DNA of 64,000 bases. It comes from Salinigranum halophilum (lineage in GTDB: Archaea; Halobacteriota; Halobacteria; Halobacteriales; Haloferacaceae). Location: NCBI RefSeq assembly GCF_007004735.1, contig NZ_SSNL01000005.1:558001-622000 (forward strand), in the 5' to 3' direction. A program made the position numbers and the translations under genes. The notes below the pieces were generated by a model. That model was not told where the DNA came from and searched no databases. It saw only the letters and a list, made by a program, of their open reading frames with translations. The stretch's first letter is position 1; each line of letters begins with the position of its first letter. Below, in pieces: positions 45,464 through 53,601 of the stretch.

Positions 45464-45480
45464 TCCCGCCGGGTCCGTGG
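45464..45480 (+). repeat. Right attachment site (attR), copy of tRNA-Arg 3' end
   Basis: TCCCGCCGGGTCCGTGG differs from the tRNA copy at one base. It marks the chromosome-distal border of the integrated element and has no complete tRNA attached. Confidence 0.78.
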
Positions 45481-45688
45481 TTGGTCTAATCGCCCGACAG
45501 CGTCGGGGGTATACCCCTTAGATCACGAACTCATTGAGAGTCCGTCTCGTTTCGTACCGGACTCAATACGCCCACGCGATCCTGTCGTGAGAGACGTGGT
45601 CAAGGTAGGTAGTAATGCACTCAGATTCGAACACCGTCAGTCACCGTGATACGGCGACCATGTTCCACACCGAGGATTCGATGCAGTG
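45481..45688. other. Spacer between element border and TumA-like gene
   Basis: No gene is seen. It has a short hairpin CCCGAC-AGC-GTCGGG (45493-45507) overlapping a perfect 12-bp palindrome GGGGTATACCCC (45506-45517). Confidence 0.5.
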
Positions 45689-46093
45689 TTACGGTGCTGC
45701 CGCCGCACCGTCACCGGAGCCGCGAGCGAGCGGTATCACGATCAGTTCGTCGTACGGGAACACCGGTTTCTTCGCCCGCCCCGCTTCCTCGAAGCGAATC
45801 ACCCCGAGCGCCTCCAGCGTCGTCAGTTCTTGATGGACGTTCTTCTTGTCTCGGCCGACCAGCCGCGCAGTTTCGCGGATGCTCTCCGGAGCCTCGTCTC
45901 TGATCACACGCAGGAGCGTGTAGGTGCGCTCGTTGAACACCTCGGTCAGTTGGGATTCGTTCGGGAATCGAACGGTTGCTGGCTGGTCGATGCTCTCGTC
46001 AGCCGTGAGCTGTTGAATCGCTTCTAGACCCTCCTCGTAGGGATTCGTCTCGCTATCGACCGTGACCAGCAGTACGTTCGTGTTGTCAGTCAT
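45689..46093 (-). CDS. Winged-helix DNA-binding protein, TumA/HVO_A0114-like antitoxin
   Basis: The 134-residue protein has an N-terminal acidic region and a winged-helix domain: TYTLLRVIRDEAPESIRETA, RLVGRDKKNVHQELTTLEAL, then GVIRFEEAGRAKKPVFPYDE. This matches the HVO_A0114 family of putative DNA-binding proteins that accompany TumE-type toxins in haloarchaea. Its start lies inside the end of the upstream toxin gene (8-bp overlap), so the order is toxin first, as in TumE-TumA pairs. It probably represses the operon through the two palindromes at 46452-46498. Confidence 0.8.
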   Translation of the reverse strand: MTDNTNVLLVTVDSETNPYEEGLEAIQQLTADESIDQPATVRFPNESQLTEVFNERTYTLLRVIRDEAPESIRETARLVGRDKKNVHQELTTLEALGVIRFEEAGRAKKPVFPYDELIVIPLARGSGDGAAAAP

Positions 46094-46442
46094 GGATATC
46101 ACCAGTGTCGTCGGATGGGCCGAACCGTGGTTTCGGGATCTCGTTCCAGAACCGCTCGTAAAGTTCCTCCACTCCGAGGAACTCGATAAATTCCGGTTCC
46201 GGGTCGGGAGCGGCGTGGAGTTCGTGGCCTTTCGTGTCCTCGTGGGCGTTGTCGTAGCGGCGGATCGTCCCGTCTTCGAGCGTATCTGGACCGGGAACCA
46301 GTGCGCCGTAGTGAAACGTGTACCGCCATCCCGATGGGTACGCCTCGTCCTCGGTCCGACGAACGGACACGCGGACCACAGTGCCGTCCTCGTACACCGT
46401 GGCATTACTGTACCCATCGAGTTCGTCAGCCGTTGGTTCCAT
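46086..46442 (-). CDS. TumE-family toxin (DUF6516)
   Basis: The 118-residue acidic protein contains ATVYEDGTVVRVSVRRTEDE, WRYTFHYGALVPGPDTLEDG and TIRRYDNAHEDTKGHELHAA, the beta-strand-rich pattern and the YDNAHEDTKGHELH-like histidine block of the TumE/DUF6516 toxin family. It forms a coupled pair with the downstream winged-helix gene. The DNA is AT-richer than flanking chromosome, suggesting transfer, although the pair lies outside the attachment repeat. Confidence 0.8.
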   Translation of the reverse strand: MEPTADELDGYSNATVYEDGTVVRVSVRRTEDEAYPSGWRYTFHYGALVPGPDTLEDGTIRRYDNAHEDTKGHELHAAPDPEPEFIEFLGVEELYERFWNEIPKPRFGPSDDTGDIHD

Positions 46443-46451
46443 CCGTCACGT

Positions 46452-46498
46452 GTTGGTTTTGTAGCCAACGGTTTGGCATTGTTGGGTAAAGAACCAAC
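46452..46498. promoter_or_regulatory. Two tandem palindromic operators upstream of the TumE-TumA operon
   Basis: GTTGG-N8-CCAAC occurs twice, at 46452-46469 and 46481-46498, starting 10 bp upstream of the toxin start and spaced 29 bp apart. The position overlaps the expected minus-strand promoter, as in an autorepressed toxin-antitoxin operon. Confidence 0.7.
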
Positions 46499-46789
46499 GA
46501 AAGAGGCAGGAAGCCAGTTGTCGAAAAACAAGAGTGCGGAAGGGTGTACTCAATACTGTCTCGAGTCGTACCAAATCCCCCGTCAGGTTCGTTTTGTGAA
46601 GGGTCACGTTGAACCGATGTCGACTCGAACCGTCCCGAGTCCCCGTCCGGTCCGCTGGGCGGAGTACGCCCCGAACAGGACGTGTCTCGCGTCGGATGAG
46701 AACCCGCTAGCGAGGCGGTTCTCACGGACGGAGAAACGAACGAACGGCTTTGCCCTCAGACGGCGTACCATCTTCTAGGGGGAGCACCC
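46499..46789. other. Spacer between TA operator and next gene
   Basis: I see no supported gene. It contains the promoter of the plus-strand gene at 46790 and remains AT-richer until about 46560. Confidence 0.4.
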
Positions 46790-47137
46790 ATGTCACAGAC
46801 AGCAACAGGACGAGAGAACCGACCGAAAGCGGCCACTCTGGAGGCGATTCCGCCGATCGAGCGGACACTCGAGAACGGGACGCTTCGTCTCACCCGGCGG
46901 TTCCGCGGACTCACCATCGAGCAGGCGATGCGGTATCTGGAGCACCTGGGAGGGGCTCGACAGCGCACCCGGACGGTCAGCGGCGACGGCTGGGAGGCGC
47001 ACCTCTCACAGAGAAAAGTCCCCGTCGGGCCGTCGTACCGCCTGACCGAGGTGACGGTAACGTGGGTCGGCGACCCGGACGTCGTCGACCCGCTCGTCGC
47101 CCAGTTCCGCCGGAAGGCGTTCCGGGCACCGGGCTGA
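46790..47137 (+). CDS. Conserved small protein, function unknown
   Basis: The 115-residue protein reads as one alpha/beta unit: RTLENGTLRLTRRFRGLTIE, QAMRYLEHLGGARQR, SQRKVPVGPSYRLTEVTVTW. It is more basic than most neighbours and has no membrane segment or cysteines. I do not recognise it. It stands alone upstream of the metal-transport region. Confidence 0.6.
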   Translation: MSQTATGRENRPKAATLEAIPPIERTLENGTLRLTRRFRGLTIEQAMRYLEHLGGARQRTRTVSGDGWEAHLSQRKVPVGPSYRLTEVTVTWVGDPDVVDPLVAQFRRKAFRAPG

Positions 47138-47278
47138 GTGAGGTCGAGCCGTCGCGGGCGGAGTGAGGCCGTTCACGCGTCCGCGACGGCCCGAACGCGT
47201 CGTCTCCGAGTAGAACCAACATTGATTAGTGCAACCGGTGAAGCGGGCAGTGTGACATGAGCGGAGCCGACACGGGGT

Positions 47279-48115
47279 GTGCCAGTCGTGGTCGTTGACT
47301 CGTTCACGCAGTGGTTCGGCTCCGACCCGGTCGTACACGGACTGGTCGGCGGGTTGGTCATCGCGCTGCTCAACCTGCTGGGGGCGTCGCTCGTCTTCGT
47401 GTGGCGAAACCCCTCGGACCGAGCGATGGACGGCGCACTCGGGTTCGCCGCCGGCGTGATGCTCGCGGCGAGTTTCACCAGCCTCATCATCCCCGGAATC
47501 GAGACGTACTCGAACGGGAACCCGCTCCCTGTGCTGTTCGGCATCGCGCTCGGCGCCGCCTTCTTGGACCGCTCGGACGTCCTCGTTCCGCACGCGCACT
47601 ACCTCCTGTCCGGACGGCGTCGAACGGACGCCGCGAACCCGGGAGAGAACCTGCCGGTGGAGGACGAACGACTCGCCGGCGTCGTGTTGTTCATCCTGGC
47701 GATCACCCTCCACAACATGCCCGAGGGCCTCGCCGTCGGCGTCGGCTTCGGAAGCGGCGACCTCGCCACGGCGATCCCGTTGATGCTCGCCATCGGCATC
47801 CAGAACATCCCGGAGGGGCTCGCGGTGTCGGTGGCGGCAATCAACGCCGGGCTGGACAAGCGCTTCTACGCGGTCTTCGCCGGGATTCGGTCGGGCGTCG
47901 TCGAGATTCCCCTTGCAGTGCTGGGCGCGTACGCGGTACAGACCGTATCGGCGCTGCTGCCCTACGCGATGGGGTTCGCGGCGGGGGCGATGCTGTTCGT
48001 CATCATGGACGAGATCGTGCCGGAGACGCACCTCAAGGGCCACGAGCGCGTCGCGACCCTGGGAACGATACTGGGCGCGATCGTGATGCTCTACCTCGAC
48101 ATCTCGCTCGGATAG
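47279..48115 (+). CDS. ZIP-family divalent metal transporter (GufA-like)
   Basis: The 278-residue protein has about eight membrane segments and the two ZIP metal-site helices, ITLHNMPEGLAVGVGFGSGD and AIGIQNIPEGLAVSVAAINA, with His/Asn/Glu ligands. A cytoplasmic loop after helix 3 is rich in Arg and Asp. It likely takes up Zn, Fe or Mn. The start is the GTG at 47279; a GTG at 47288 is possible. It is convergent with the second ZIP gene and belongs to the metal-acquisition region. Confidence 0.88.
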   Translation: MPVVVVDSFTQWFGSDPVVHGLVGGLVIALLNLLGASLVFVWRNPSDRAMDGALGFAAGVMLAASFTSLIIPGIETYSNGNPLPVLFGIALGAAFLDRSDVLVPHAHYLLSGRRRTDAANPGENLPVEDERLAGVVLFILAITLHNMPEGLAVGVGFGSGDLATAIPLMLAIGIQNIPEGLAVSVAAINAGLDKRFYAVFAGIRSGVVEIPLAVLGAYAVQTVSALLPYAMGFAAGAMLFVIMDEIVPETHLKGHERVATLGTILGAIVMLYLDISLG

Positions 48116-48132
48116 CGGGGCAGCGACACGGG

Positions 48133-48906
48133 TCAGAAGACGTCGGGGCGGGAGGCGACGCTCCGGAGGAATCGAACGGCTAGCATCAGCCCGATGCCGG
48201 TCAGGAAGACGGCGAAGTAGACGACGGACCGCCGGAGGTCAGTCTCTTGTTTTATTTCGGGGATGAGGTCCGAACTGGCGATGTAGACGAAGTTTCCCGC
48301 AGCGAACGGCAACAGGACGGTCGGCACACCCGTGAGGGCCCCGCCGAGGAACGCGCCCACGACGCCGCCCAGGACGACCGTCGACTGGGTCAGATAGTTC
48401 AACACGAGCGCCTGGCGTCTGTCGAACCCGCCGTAGACGAGGACGCCGAAGTCGCCGATCTCCTGTGGAATCTCGTGGAGCGCGATGGCGGCGGCGGTCA
48501 CCAGGCCGAGCGGGACGGACGACAAGAACGCCGCAGCGACGACGAGGCCGTCGATGAAGTTGTGCAGCGTATCGGAGAGTAACACCAGGTACGACACCGG
48601 TTCGTGCTCGTGCGTCACGGCGTGGTGATGGTGCCAGTGGATGAACTGCTCAAGGGCGAAGAACAGACAGAAGCCACCGATAAACCAGAGGAACAGGGAG
48701 AACGTGTCCTGGCTCCCCGCGTCGGCGATTGCCTGGGGGAGCAGATGCAAGAACGCCCCACCGATGAGGCCGCCCGCGGCCAGCGCGACGAGCACCAGTA
48801 GCAGGCGGTCGACCAGTTCGTCCCGGAGGAAGAGCGTAAAAACGCCGATCCACGCGATGAGGCTGATTCCGACGGTCGTCGCGACGGTCCAACTGAACGG
48901 TCCCAT
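48133..48906 (-). CDS. ZIP-family divalent metal transporter
   Basis: The 257-residue protein has eight membrane segments, a His-rich loop EQFIHWHHHHAVTHEHEPVS that may bind metal, and the ZIP helices LLSDTLHNFIDGLVVAAAFL and AAAIALHEIPQEIGDFGVLV. It belongs to a different ZIP subgroup from the neighbour at 47279. Direction of transport is presumably inward. The ATG at 48904-48906 begins MGPFSWTVATTVGISLI, just before helix 1; an upstream in-frame ATG is less likely. Confidence 0.88.
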   Translation of the reverse strand: MGPFSWTVATTVGISLIAWIGVFTLFLRDELVDRLLLVLVALAAGGLIGGAFLHLLPQAIADAGSQDTFSLFLWFIGGFCLFFALEQFIHWHHHHAVTHEHEPVSYLVLLSDTLHNFIDGLVVAAAFLSSVPLGLVTAAAIALHEIPQEIGDFGVLVYGGFDRRQALVLNYLTQSTVVLGGVVGAFLGGALTGVPTVLLPFAAGNFVYIASSDLIPEIKQETDLRRSVVYFAVFLTGIGLMLAVRFLRSVASRPDVF

Positions 48907-49024
48907 GTGGCACAGCTCCGTTGAACCCATCGGATGATTTATGTTACGCGACCACGGGCCAGCCGGCGCGGTGAAACAATCAACTGAGAAACACTTGTTA
49001 CGGAGCCGGTCGTCAAGAGACGCG

Positions 49025-50032
49025 ATGGACGAACCCTCGACGGTCGAGAAGGGGGGCGCTGGGTTCGAGGGGGTCAAGCTCCTGCTCTGTGAGAATCCGC
49101 TTCCGCCGATCGACGAAGCCATCGACGCCGCACGGGAGGAACTGCCGCGGAGCAACCACTACACCGAGCCTTACTCGGAGCCACTGCGAGCGGTGTTGAG
49201 CGACCGGCTCGGGGTGCCGAGCGAGAATCTCCACATCAACGCCGGCTCGGAGTTGATCTTGCGACAGCTGTTCGAGCGGTTCGGACAGCAGGTACACCTG
49301 TTGACGCCGACGTACCCGCTGTTCCCGGAAATCGCCGAGCGGTACACGGAGACACGGCTCCGTCCCGAAGTCGACTTTCGGTTCGATCTCCGAGAGTTAA
49401 CACTCCCCGCGGGAACGACGCTGGCCGTCATCGTCAACCCGAACAACCCGAACGGGGGAACCTTCGACGTCAGCGTCGTCCCCTCGTTGCTCGAGGCCAA
49501 CCCGGAGACGACGTTCCTGGTCGACGAGGCGTTCGGTGACTTCGCCGACGAGACACTCGCTCACCGGGTGCCCGAGTACGACAACCTCATCGTGACCCGA
49601 ACGTTGTCGAAAGCCCACAGCTTGGCGGGCTTTCGCGTCGGCTACGCGGTCGCCCCGGAGGCGCTCACAGCGGACCTGAACGCGGCCAACGACGCCTATC
49701 CGCTCGCGCGACCGAGTCAAGCGGCGGCAGTCGCGACGCTCGAACACGAGTCGAAAATCCGAGACCGGATGGAACGCCTCCGCTCGTGGACGGCGGCACT
49801 GGCCGACGACCTCCGCTCGCTGGGCGTCACCACGTACCCGACCGAGACGTACTTCTTCCTCGCCGATTTTAGCCCACACGACGCGAGCGACGTCGCCGAG
49901 CAGTTGCGCGAGCGGGGGGTCTTCGTCAAACCGCTCGGCGACAAGCGACTCGGTCCCGGCTACATGCGCGTGACGACGGCCCGCCCCGAGGAGAACGAAC
50001 GAGTCGTCACGGCGCTCGCAGACCTCCTGTGA
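49025..50032 (+). CDS. HisC-like PLP-dependent aminotransferase
   Basis: The 335-residue fold-type I aminotransferase contains NAGSELILRQLFERFG, VIVNPNNPNGGTFDV, FLVDEAFGDFADE and TRTLSKAHSLAGFRVGYAVA, where the lysine carries PLP. The closest families are histidinol-phosphate aminotransferase and the related CobD/CobC decarboxylase. It is divergent from a ZIP transporter and borders a BtuCD/FecCD-type importer, which makes a role in a metal ligand or cobamide-related compound worth considering. No his or cob genes are adjacent. The ATG at 49025 gives the family-length N-terminus. Confidence 0.82.
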   Translation: MDEPSTVEKGGAGFEGVKLLLCENPLPPIDEAIDAAREELPRSNHYTEPYSEPLRAVLSDRLGVPSENLHINAGSELILRQLFERFGQQVHLLTPTYPLFPEIAERYTETRLRPEVDFRFDLRELTLPAGTTLAVIVNPNNPNGGTFDVSVVPSLLEANPETTFLVDEAFGDFADETLAHRVPEYDNLIVTRTLSKAHSLAGFRVGYAVAPEALTADLNAANDAYPLARPSQAAAVATLEHESKIRDRMERLRSWTAALADDLRSLGVTTYPTETYFFLADFSPHDASDVAEQLRERGVFVKPLGDKRLGPGYMRVTTARPEENERVVTALADLL

Positions 50033-50052
50033 CCGCCGGGGTCGCGTGGTCC

Positions 50053-50964
50053 TCACTCGTCGAGCGCGCGGCGCGGGGCGACGTGCAGCCCCGACCCTCG
50101 GTCGTGGTCCACGTCGGCGTCGACACGGAAGACGTCGGCCAGGAGTTCCTCGGTCACCACCTCTCTCGGGGGACCCCAGTCGTAGGGCTCGCCGTCTCGC
50201 ATCGCGATGAGGTTGTCCGCGAAGCGTGCCGCCTGGCCGATGTCGTGGAGGACGATACCGACGGTGACGCCCGCCTCGCGGTTGAGCGTCCGGACGACCT
50301 CCATCACGCGAAGCTGGTGGTGGAGGTCGAGGTAGGTCGTCGGCTCGTCCAGGAGGAGGACGTCGGTGTCCTGTGCGAGCACCATCGCGATCCACGCCAG
50401 TTGCTTCTGCCCGCCGCTGAGGGCCCCGACGTCGCTGTCGCGCAGGTGTTCGACGCCCGCCAGTTCGATGGCGCGGTCGACGGCCGCGCGGTCCGCCTCG
50501 CCGACCGACTCGAAGAACCCCCGGTGGGGGTACCGACCGTGGAGGACGAGGTCCTCGACGGTGAGCGACCCGGGAGACTCGTTCTCCTGGGACAGGAGGC
50601 CGAGCCGTCTGGCGAGCGCCTTCGCGTCGAGTGACTGTATCTCCTGGCCGTCGAGGAGCACCCGCCCCCGTTCGGGCGTGAGCTGTCTCGCCATCGCCTT
50701 CAGAAGCGTGCTCTTGCCGCTCCCGTTCGGGCCGACGAGTGCCGTCACCTCGCCGACGGGGAGGACGACGCGTTCGCACTCGACGACCGGTTCGTCCGTC
50801 GTCGGGTAGCCGAGTTCGAGCGATTCGCCGACGAGCGCGGCAGCCCGGTCTCGCTCTTCGGGCGGGCGACCCGTCCCGTCGGTCCCGACCGCGACGTCAC
50901 CGTTTCGACTGCCACCCCGTTCGGCGTGTCCGGCGGGGTCTTCGCCGGCAGGGCGTTCGCCCAT
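50053..50964 (-). CDS. ABC transporter ATP-binding protein, iron-siderophore/cobalamin type (FecE/BtuD-like)
   Basis: The 303-residue protein has Walker A ALVGPNGSGKSTLLKAMARQ, Q-loop GLLSQENESPGSL, signature ALSGGQKQLAWIAMVLAQDT, Walker B VLLLDEPTTYLDL and the H-loop LHDIG. An acidic N-terminal extension of about 45 residues precedes the domain. It energises import through the permease encoded immediately upstream (stop/start overlap at 50964). The TYLDLHHQ sequence is characteristic of the Fe(III)-siderophore subfamily. Confidence 0.92.
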   Translation of the reverse strand: MGERPAGEDPAGHAERGGSRNGDVAVGTDGTGRPPEERDRAAALVGESLELGYPTTDEPVVECERVVLPVGEVTALVGPNGSGKSTLLKAMARQLTPERGRVLLDGQEIQSLDAKALARRLGLLSQENESPGSLTVEDLVLHGRYPHRGFFESVGEADRAAVDRAIELAGVEHLRDSDVGALSGGQKQLAWIAMVLAQDTDVLLLDEPTTYLDLHHQLRVMEVVRTLNREAGVTVGIVLHDIGQAARFADNLIAMRDGEPYDWGPPREVVTEELLADVFRVDADVDHDRGSGLHVAPRRALDE

Positions 50965-52085
50965 CAGATATCACCCAGCGTGTCCCGCTTGCGCATCAGA
51001 TAGAGGAAGTACGGACCACCGATGATGCCGGTAACGACCCCCACCGGAATCTGGGCGGGGTTCAACGCGAGGCGCGCGCCGACGTCGGCGGCGACCATCA
51101 ACGCCGGCCCGGCGAAGAGACAGCCGACGACGAGCCGTCGGTAGTCGCTCCCGACCAAGAGCCGGACGAGGTGGGGAACGACCAGTCCGAAGAACGCGAT
51201 GATGCCGGCGACGGCGACGGCCGTGCTCGCCGCCACGATTGCGACGGCGGACAGCAGGAACCGGACGCGCTCGACGCGCATGCCGAGCGAGCGAGCGGTC
51301 TGTGAGCCGAGCAGGAGGACGTTGAGCTGTCGAGCGCCGGCCACGGTGAGGCAGACGACGACGACCGTCGGGAGGAGTGCCAGCCGGACCTGGTCCCACC
51401 CGGTCCCCGTGAGCGACCCGGTGATCCACGCCAGCGCGGACTGGACGACGCCGAGGTCGTCCGCGAAGAAGAACAGCCCCCGCTGTAGCGACTGGAACAC
51501 CATATTGACGATGACGCCCGCGAGCACCAGTCTGACCGGGCTCGTCCCGCCGTTCCACGCGATGCCGTACACCAGGAGGAACGCGACGGTCCCGCCGAGC
51601 GCGGCGAGCAGCGGGAGGACCGACGTGAGACCCGTGAAGACGACGAGCGTCAACAGAATCGTCAGTCCCGCGCCGCTGGACACGCCCAGCACGAAGGGGC
51701 TCGCGAGTTCGTTCCGGGTGACGGCCTGGAAGATTGCTCCCGACACGGCGAGGTTCGCCCCGACGAGGACGGCCACGAACACCCGCGGGAGGCGGATGTT
51801 CCAGACGACGAGGCTCCGCCGGTCCATCTCGGGGAGTTCGCTCCCGAGCAGGAACGACTCCCAGGCCCGACGGTCGAAGAGGACCTGCGGGTCGACGACG
51901 GCCTGCCACGCCTCTACGACCGTCATCGAGAACGTCCCGAAGCTCACCTGCACGAGTCCGCCGACGACGACGACGGCGAGGCTGCCGACACAGAGCGTGA
52001 GGAGCGAGCCGTCGAGCCACCCGAACCATCCGTCGCGGGCGGACCGGGTCCCCGCCCCCGTCGCCGTGGTGGGTTCGCTCGTCAT
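50964..52085 (-). CDS. ABC transporter permease, FecCD family
   Basis: The 373-residue membrane protein has about ten helices and the FecCD/BtuC blocks RLPRVFVAVLVGANLAVSGA, NELASPFVLGVSSGAGLTIL, VAVAGIIAFFGLVVPHLVRL and LNPAQIPVGVVTGIIGGPYF. It forms the channel for an iron-siderophore, heme or cobalamin complex with the ATPase at 50053 and the binding protein at 52237. The ATG at 52083-52085 starts MTSEPTTATGAG before the first helix. Confidence 0.92.
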   Translation of the reverse strand: MTSEPTTATGAGTRSARDGWFGWLDGSLLTLCVGSLAVVVVGGLVQVSFGTFSMTVVEAWQAVVDPQVLFDRRAWESFLLGSELPEMDRRSLVVWNIRLPRVFVAVLVGANLAVSGAIFQAVTRNELASPFVLGVSSGAGLTILLTLVVFTGLTSVLPLLAALGGTVAFLLVYGIAWNGGTSPVRLVLAGVIVNMVFQSLQRGLFFFADDLGVVQSALAWITGSLTGTGWDQVRLALLPTVVVVCLTVAGARQLNVLLLGSQTARSLGMRVERVRFLLSAVAIVAASTAVAVAGIIAFFGLVVPHLVRLLVGSDYRRLVVGCLFAGPALMVAADVGARLALNPAQIPVGVVTGIIGGPYFLYLMRKRDTLGDI

Positions 52086-52236
52086 GGTCAGCGGTTCGCC
52101 CCGGCCTGCTGACCCACACGTTCGTGCGTCGTGCTGTCCGACGCGCCGCCTCCGGACGCGGCTCCACCCGCTCGCCAACCGTCGGGTCCGCCGCGCGCGC
52201 CGGCCCGAGCGCCGGTGGCACCCCTGTCCAGCACGG

Positions 52237-53421
52237 TCAGACGGCCCCGTCGACGATGGCGGCGACGCGCTCGCGGTCGAACAGCTCCTCCTCGACACCG
52301 TACAGCGCGCTCGCGAGCCGCTCGGTGACGACGAGGTTCGTGATGGGACCCTGGTACAGCGGCCCGGCCCGGTAGACGTTCCCGTTCTGGACGGCGGTGA
52401 GTTCGCCCCCGACGCTGTGAGCATCCATGAACGCGACGACCGTCTCCTCGAACTCGGCCCGGGTCTTCGACTCCTGGCCGCGGACGAGCAGCGTCCCCGG
52501 GTCGACCTCGAGCAGCGTCTCGAAGTCGATGGCGCCGCGGCTGCTGTGGAAGTCCTTCACGTCGGTCGACGCGAGCGCGTCGTTCACCTTCAGGTCCCAC
52601 AGGTGTTTGAAGCTCGTCCCCTCGTCGACGACGTACGGGTAGAACTGCTCGGGTTCGTCGCCGCCGGCCCAGACGACTGCCGCCGACGGTCGCTCACCCG
52701 CCGCGGGGACGACCGAGTCGAGGCCGGTCTGGAACTCCTCGTGGAGCGTCGCGAACGCCTCGTACCGGTCCTCGCGCTGGAACACCTGTGCGAGCGTCTC
52801 GAACGCCTCGTACAGCGTGTAGTACGGGTAGTCGTGCCACGCGTAGCCGCGCGAGAAGATGCTGTTCCCGAAGAACGGCGCGATGCGGCGTTCGATTTCG
52901 TCGACGTCCGCCGCCGTCCACTTCCCACGGTTCTGCAGGAAGTTCGGGTCCATCACGTGGACGTCGGCGTCGAGTTCGTAGAACTGCTCCTTGCCGACGC
53001 CGCCGTCGCCCCACAGCTTCCGGATGTCGCTCCCGTCGACGCTCACGCCCGGAACCGCGTCGTAGTAGCGCGTGTGGTACCGACCTGGGAGCCAGACGCC
53101 CGCCGGCGGTTCGAGCCCGAGGGCGATTCCCATGTCGGCCCAACTGCCGTTGTTCGCGACCCACGTCTCGGGGACGGCGTCGAATTCGACGCGCCCCACC
53201 GGGGCCATCTCGACGGCGTACGAGGCGTCCGCCGTCGCCGGTTCGGCCGTCGCTGTCCGGGTCGAGGCCGCCGACGAGGTCGTCGTCCGCTCGGTGGTCG
53301 ACGCATCGGCCGACGACGTCTCGCCGGTGCACCCGGCGAGCAGGCCGCTCGTCAGGAGTCCCGCCCCGGCCGCGAGAAGCGACCGTCGCGTCGGGCGTGT
53401 GTCGTCCGAATCGTTCGTCAT
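52237..53421 (-). CDS. Iron-siderophore-type ABC substrate-binding lipoprotein (FepB/BtuF-like)
   Basis: The 394-residue protein starts with a twin-arginine/lipobox signal, TRRSLLAAGAGLLTSGLLAG then C, followed by a Ser/Thr linker. The mature part reads as a PBP class III fold with VEFDAVPETWVANNGSWADM near its start and a helical C-terminal lobe. It is exported folded and anchored by lipid outside the cell. Two DtxR-type iron boxes lie at 53426-53441 and 53462-53477, right at its start, so it is probably derepressed by low iron. The permease and ATPase genes follow after 151 bp. Confidence 0.9.
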   Translation of the reverse strand: MTNDSDDTRPTRRSLLAAGAGLLTSGLLAGCTGETSSADASTTERTTTSSAASTRTATAEPATADASYAVEMAPVGRVEFDAVPETWVANNGSWADMGIALGLEPPAGVWLPGRYHTRYYDAVPGVSVDGSDIRKLWGDGGVGKEQFYELDADVHVMDPNFLQNRGKWTAADVDEIERRIAPFFGNSIFSRGYAWHDYPYYTLYEAFETLAQVFQREDRYEAFATLHEEFQTGLDSVVPAAGERPSAAVVWAGGDEPEQFYPYVVDEGTSFKHLWDLKVNDALASTDVKDFHSSRGAIDFETLLEVDPGTLLVRGQESKTRAEFEETVVAFMDAHSVGGELTAVQNGNVYRAGPLYQGPITNLVVTERLASALYGVEEELFDRERVAAIVDGAV

Positions 53422-53425
53422 GTGT

Positions 53426-53441
53426 TTTTGGCCCGCCTAAA
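53426..53441. promoter_or_regulatory. DtxR/Idr-type iron box 1 at the siderophore-binding protein promoter
   Basis: TTTTGGCCCGCCTAAA, an imperfect palindrome matching TTTAGGC-NN-GCCTAAA, ends 5 bp from the ATG. A bound repressor would block a nearly leaderless transcript. Confidence 0.7.
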
Positions 53442-53461
53442 CATTCAAACCCCTTTCGGTT

Positions 53462-53477
53462 TTTTGGTGGGCCTAAA
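53462..53477. promoter_or_regulatory. DtxR/Idr-type iron box 2, between divergent metal importers
   Basis: TTTTGGTGGGCCTAAA lies 36 bp from box 1, start to start, in the spacer shared by the siderophore-type and zinc-type importer operons. Confidence 0.65.
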
Positions 53478-53571
53478 CCGTCGGTGTCGTGCCGAGCCTT
53501 CCCGACACGGTCACCGCGTCGCCCCGTCCAGCCCCTGATTAGCAAATAGAAAATTTCATATGGTAAGTTAT

Positions 53572-53591
53572 ATTAATACTAGTGTATTTAT
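53572..53591. promoter_or_regulatory. AT-rich palindrome at the zinc/manganese importer promoter
   Basis: AATAC-TAGT-GTATT is perfect at its core and extends with single mismatches to ATTAATAC/GTATTTAT. It ends 10 bp before the ATG at 53602 and differs from the iron boxes, suggesting a separate (zinc or manganese) regulator. Confidence 0.45.
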
Positions 53592-53601
53592 TAATAACAA
53601 G

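Larger units (their letters stand above)
43107..45480. mobile_element. Small integrated element in tRNA-Arg(CCG)
   Basis: About 2.4 kb of visibly AT-richer sequence lies between the tRNA 3' end and a 17-bp imperfect copy of it. It holds, in order, a truncated MC1 gene, a RelE-like toxin, a winged-helix partner and a tyrosine recombinase next to the distal repeat. Matching palindromes lie just inside each end (43159-43179 and 45442-45461). No replication or capsid gene is present. It may be a decayed plasmid or virus, or a minimal integrating element. Confidence 0.75.
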
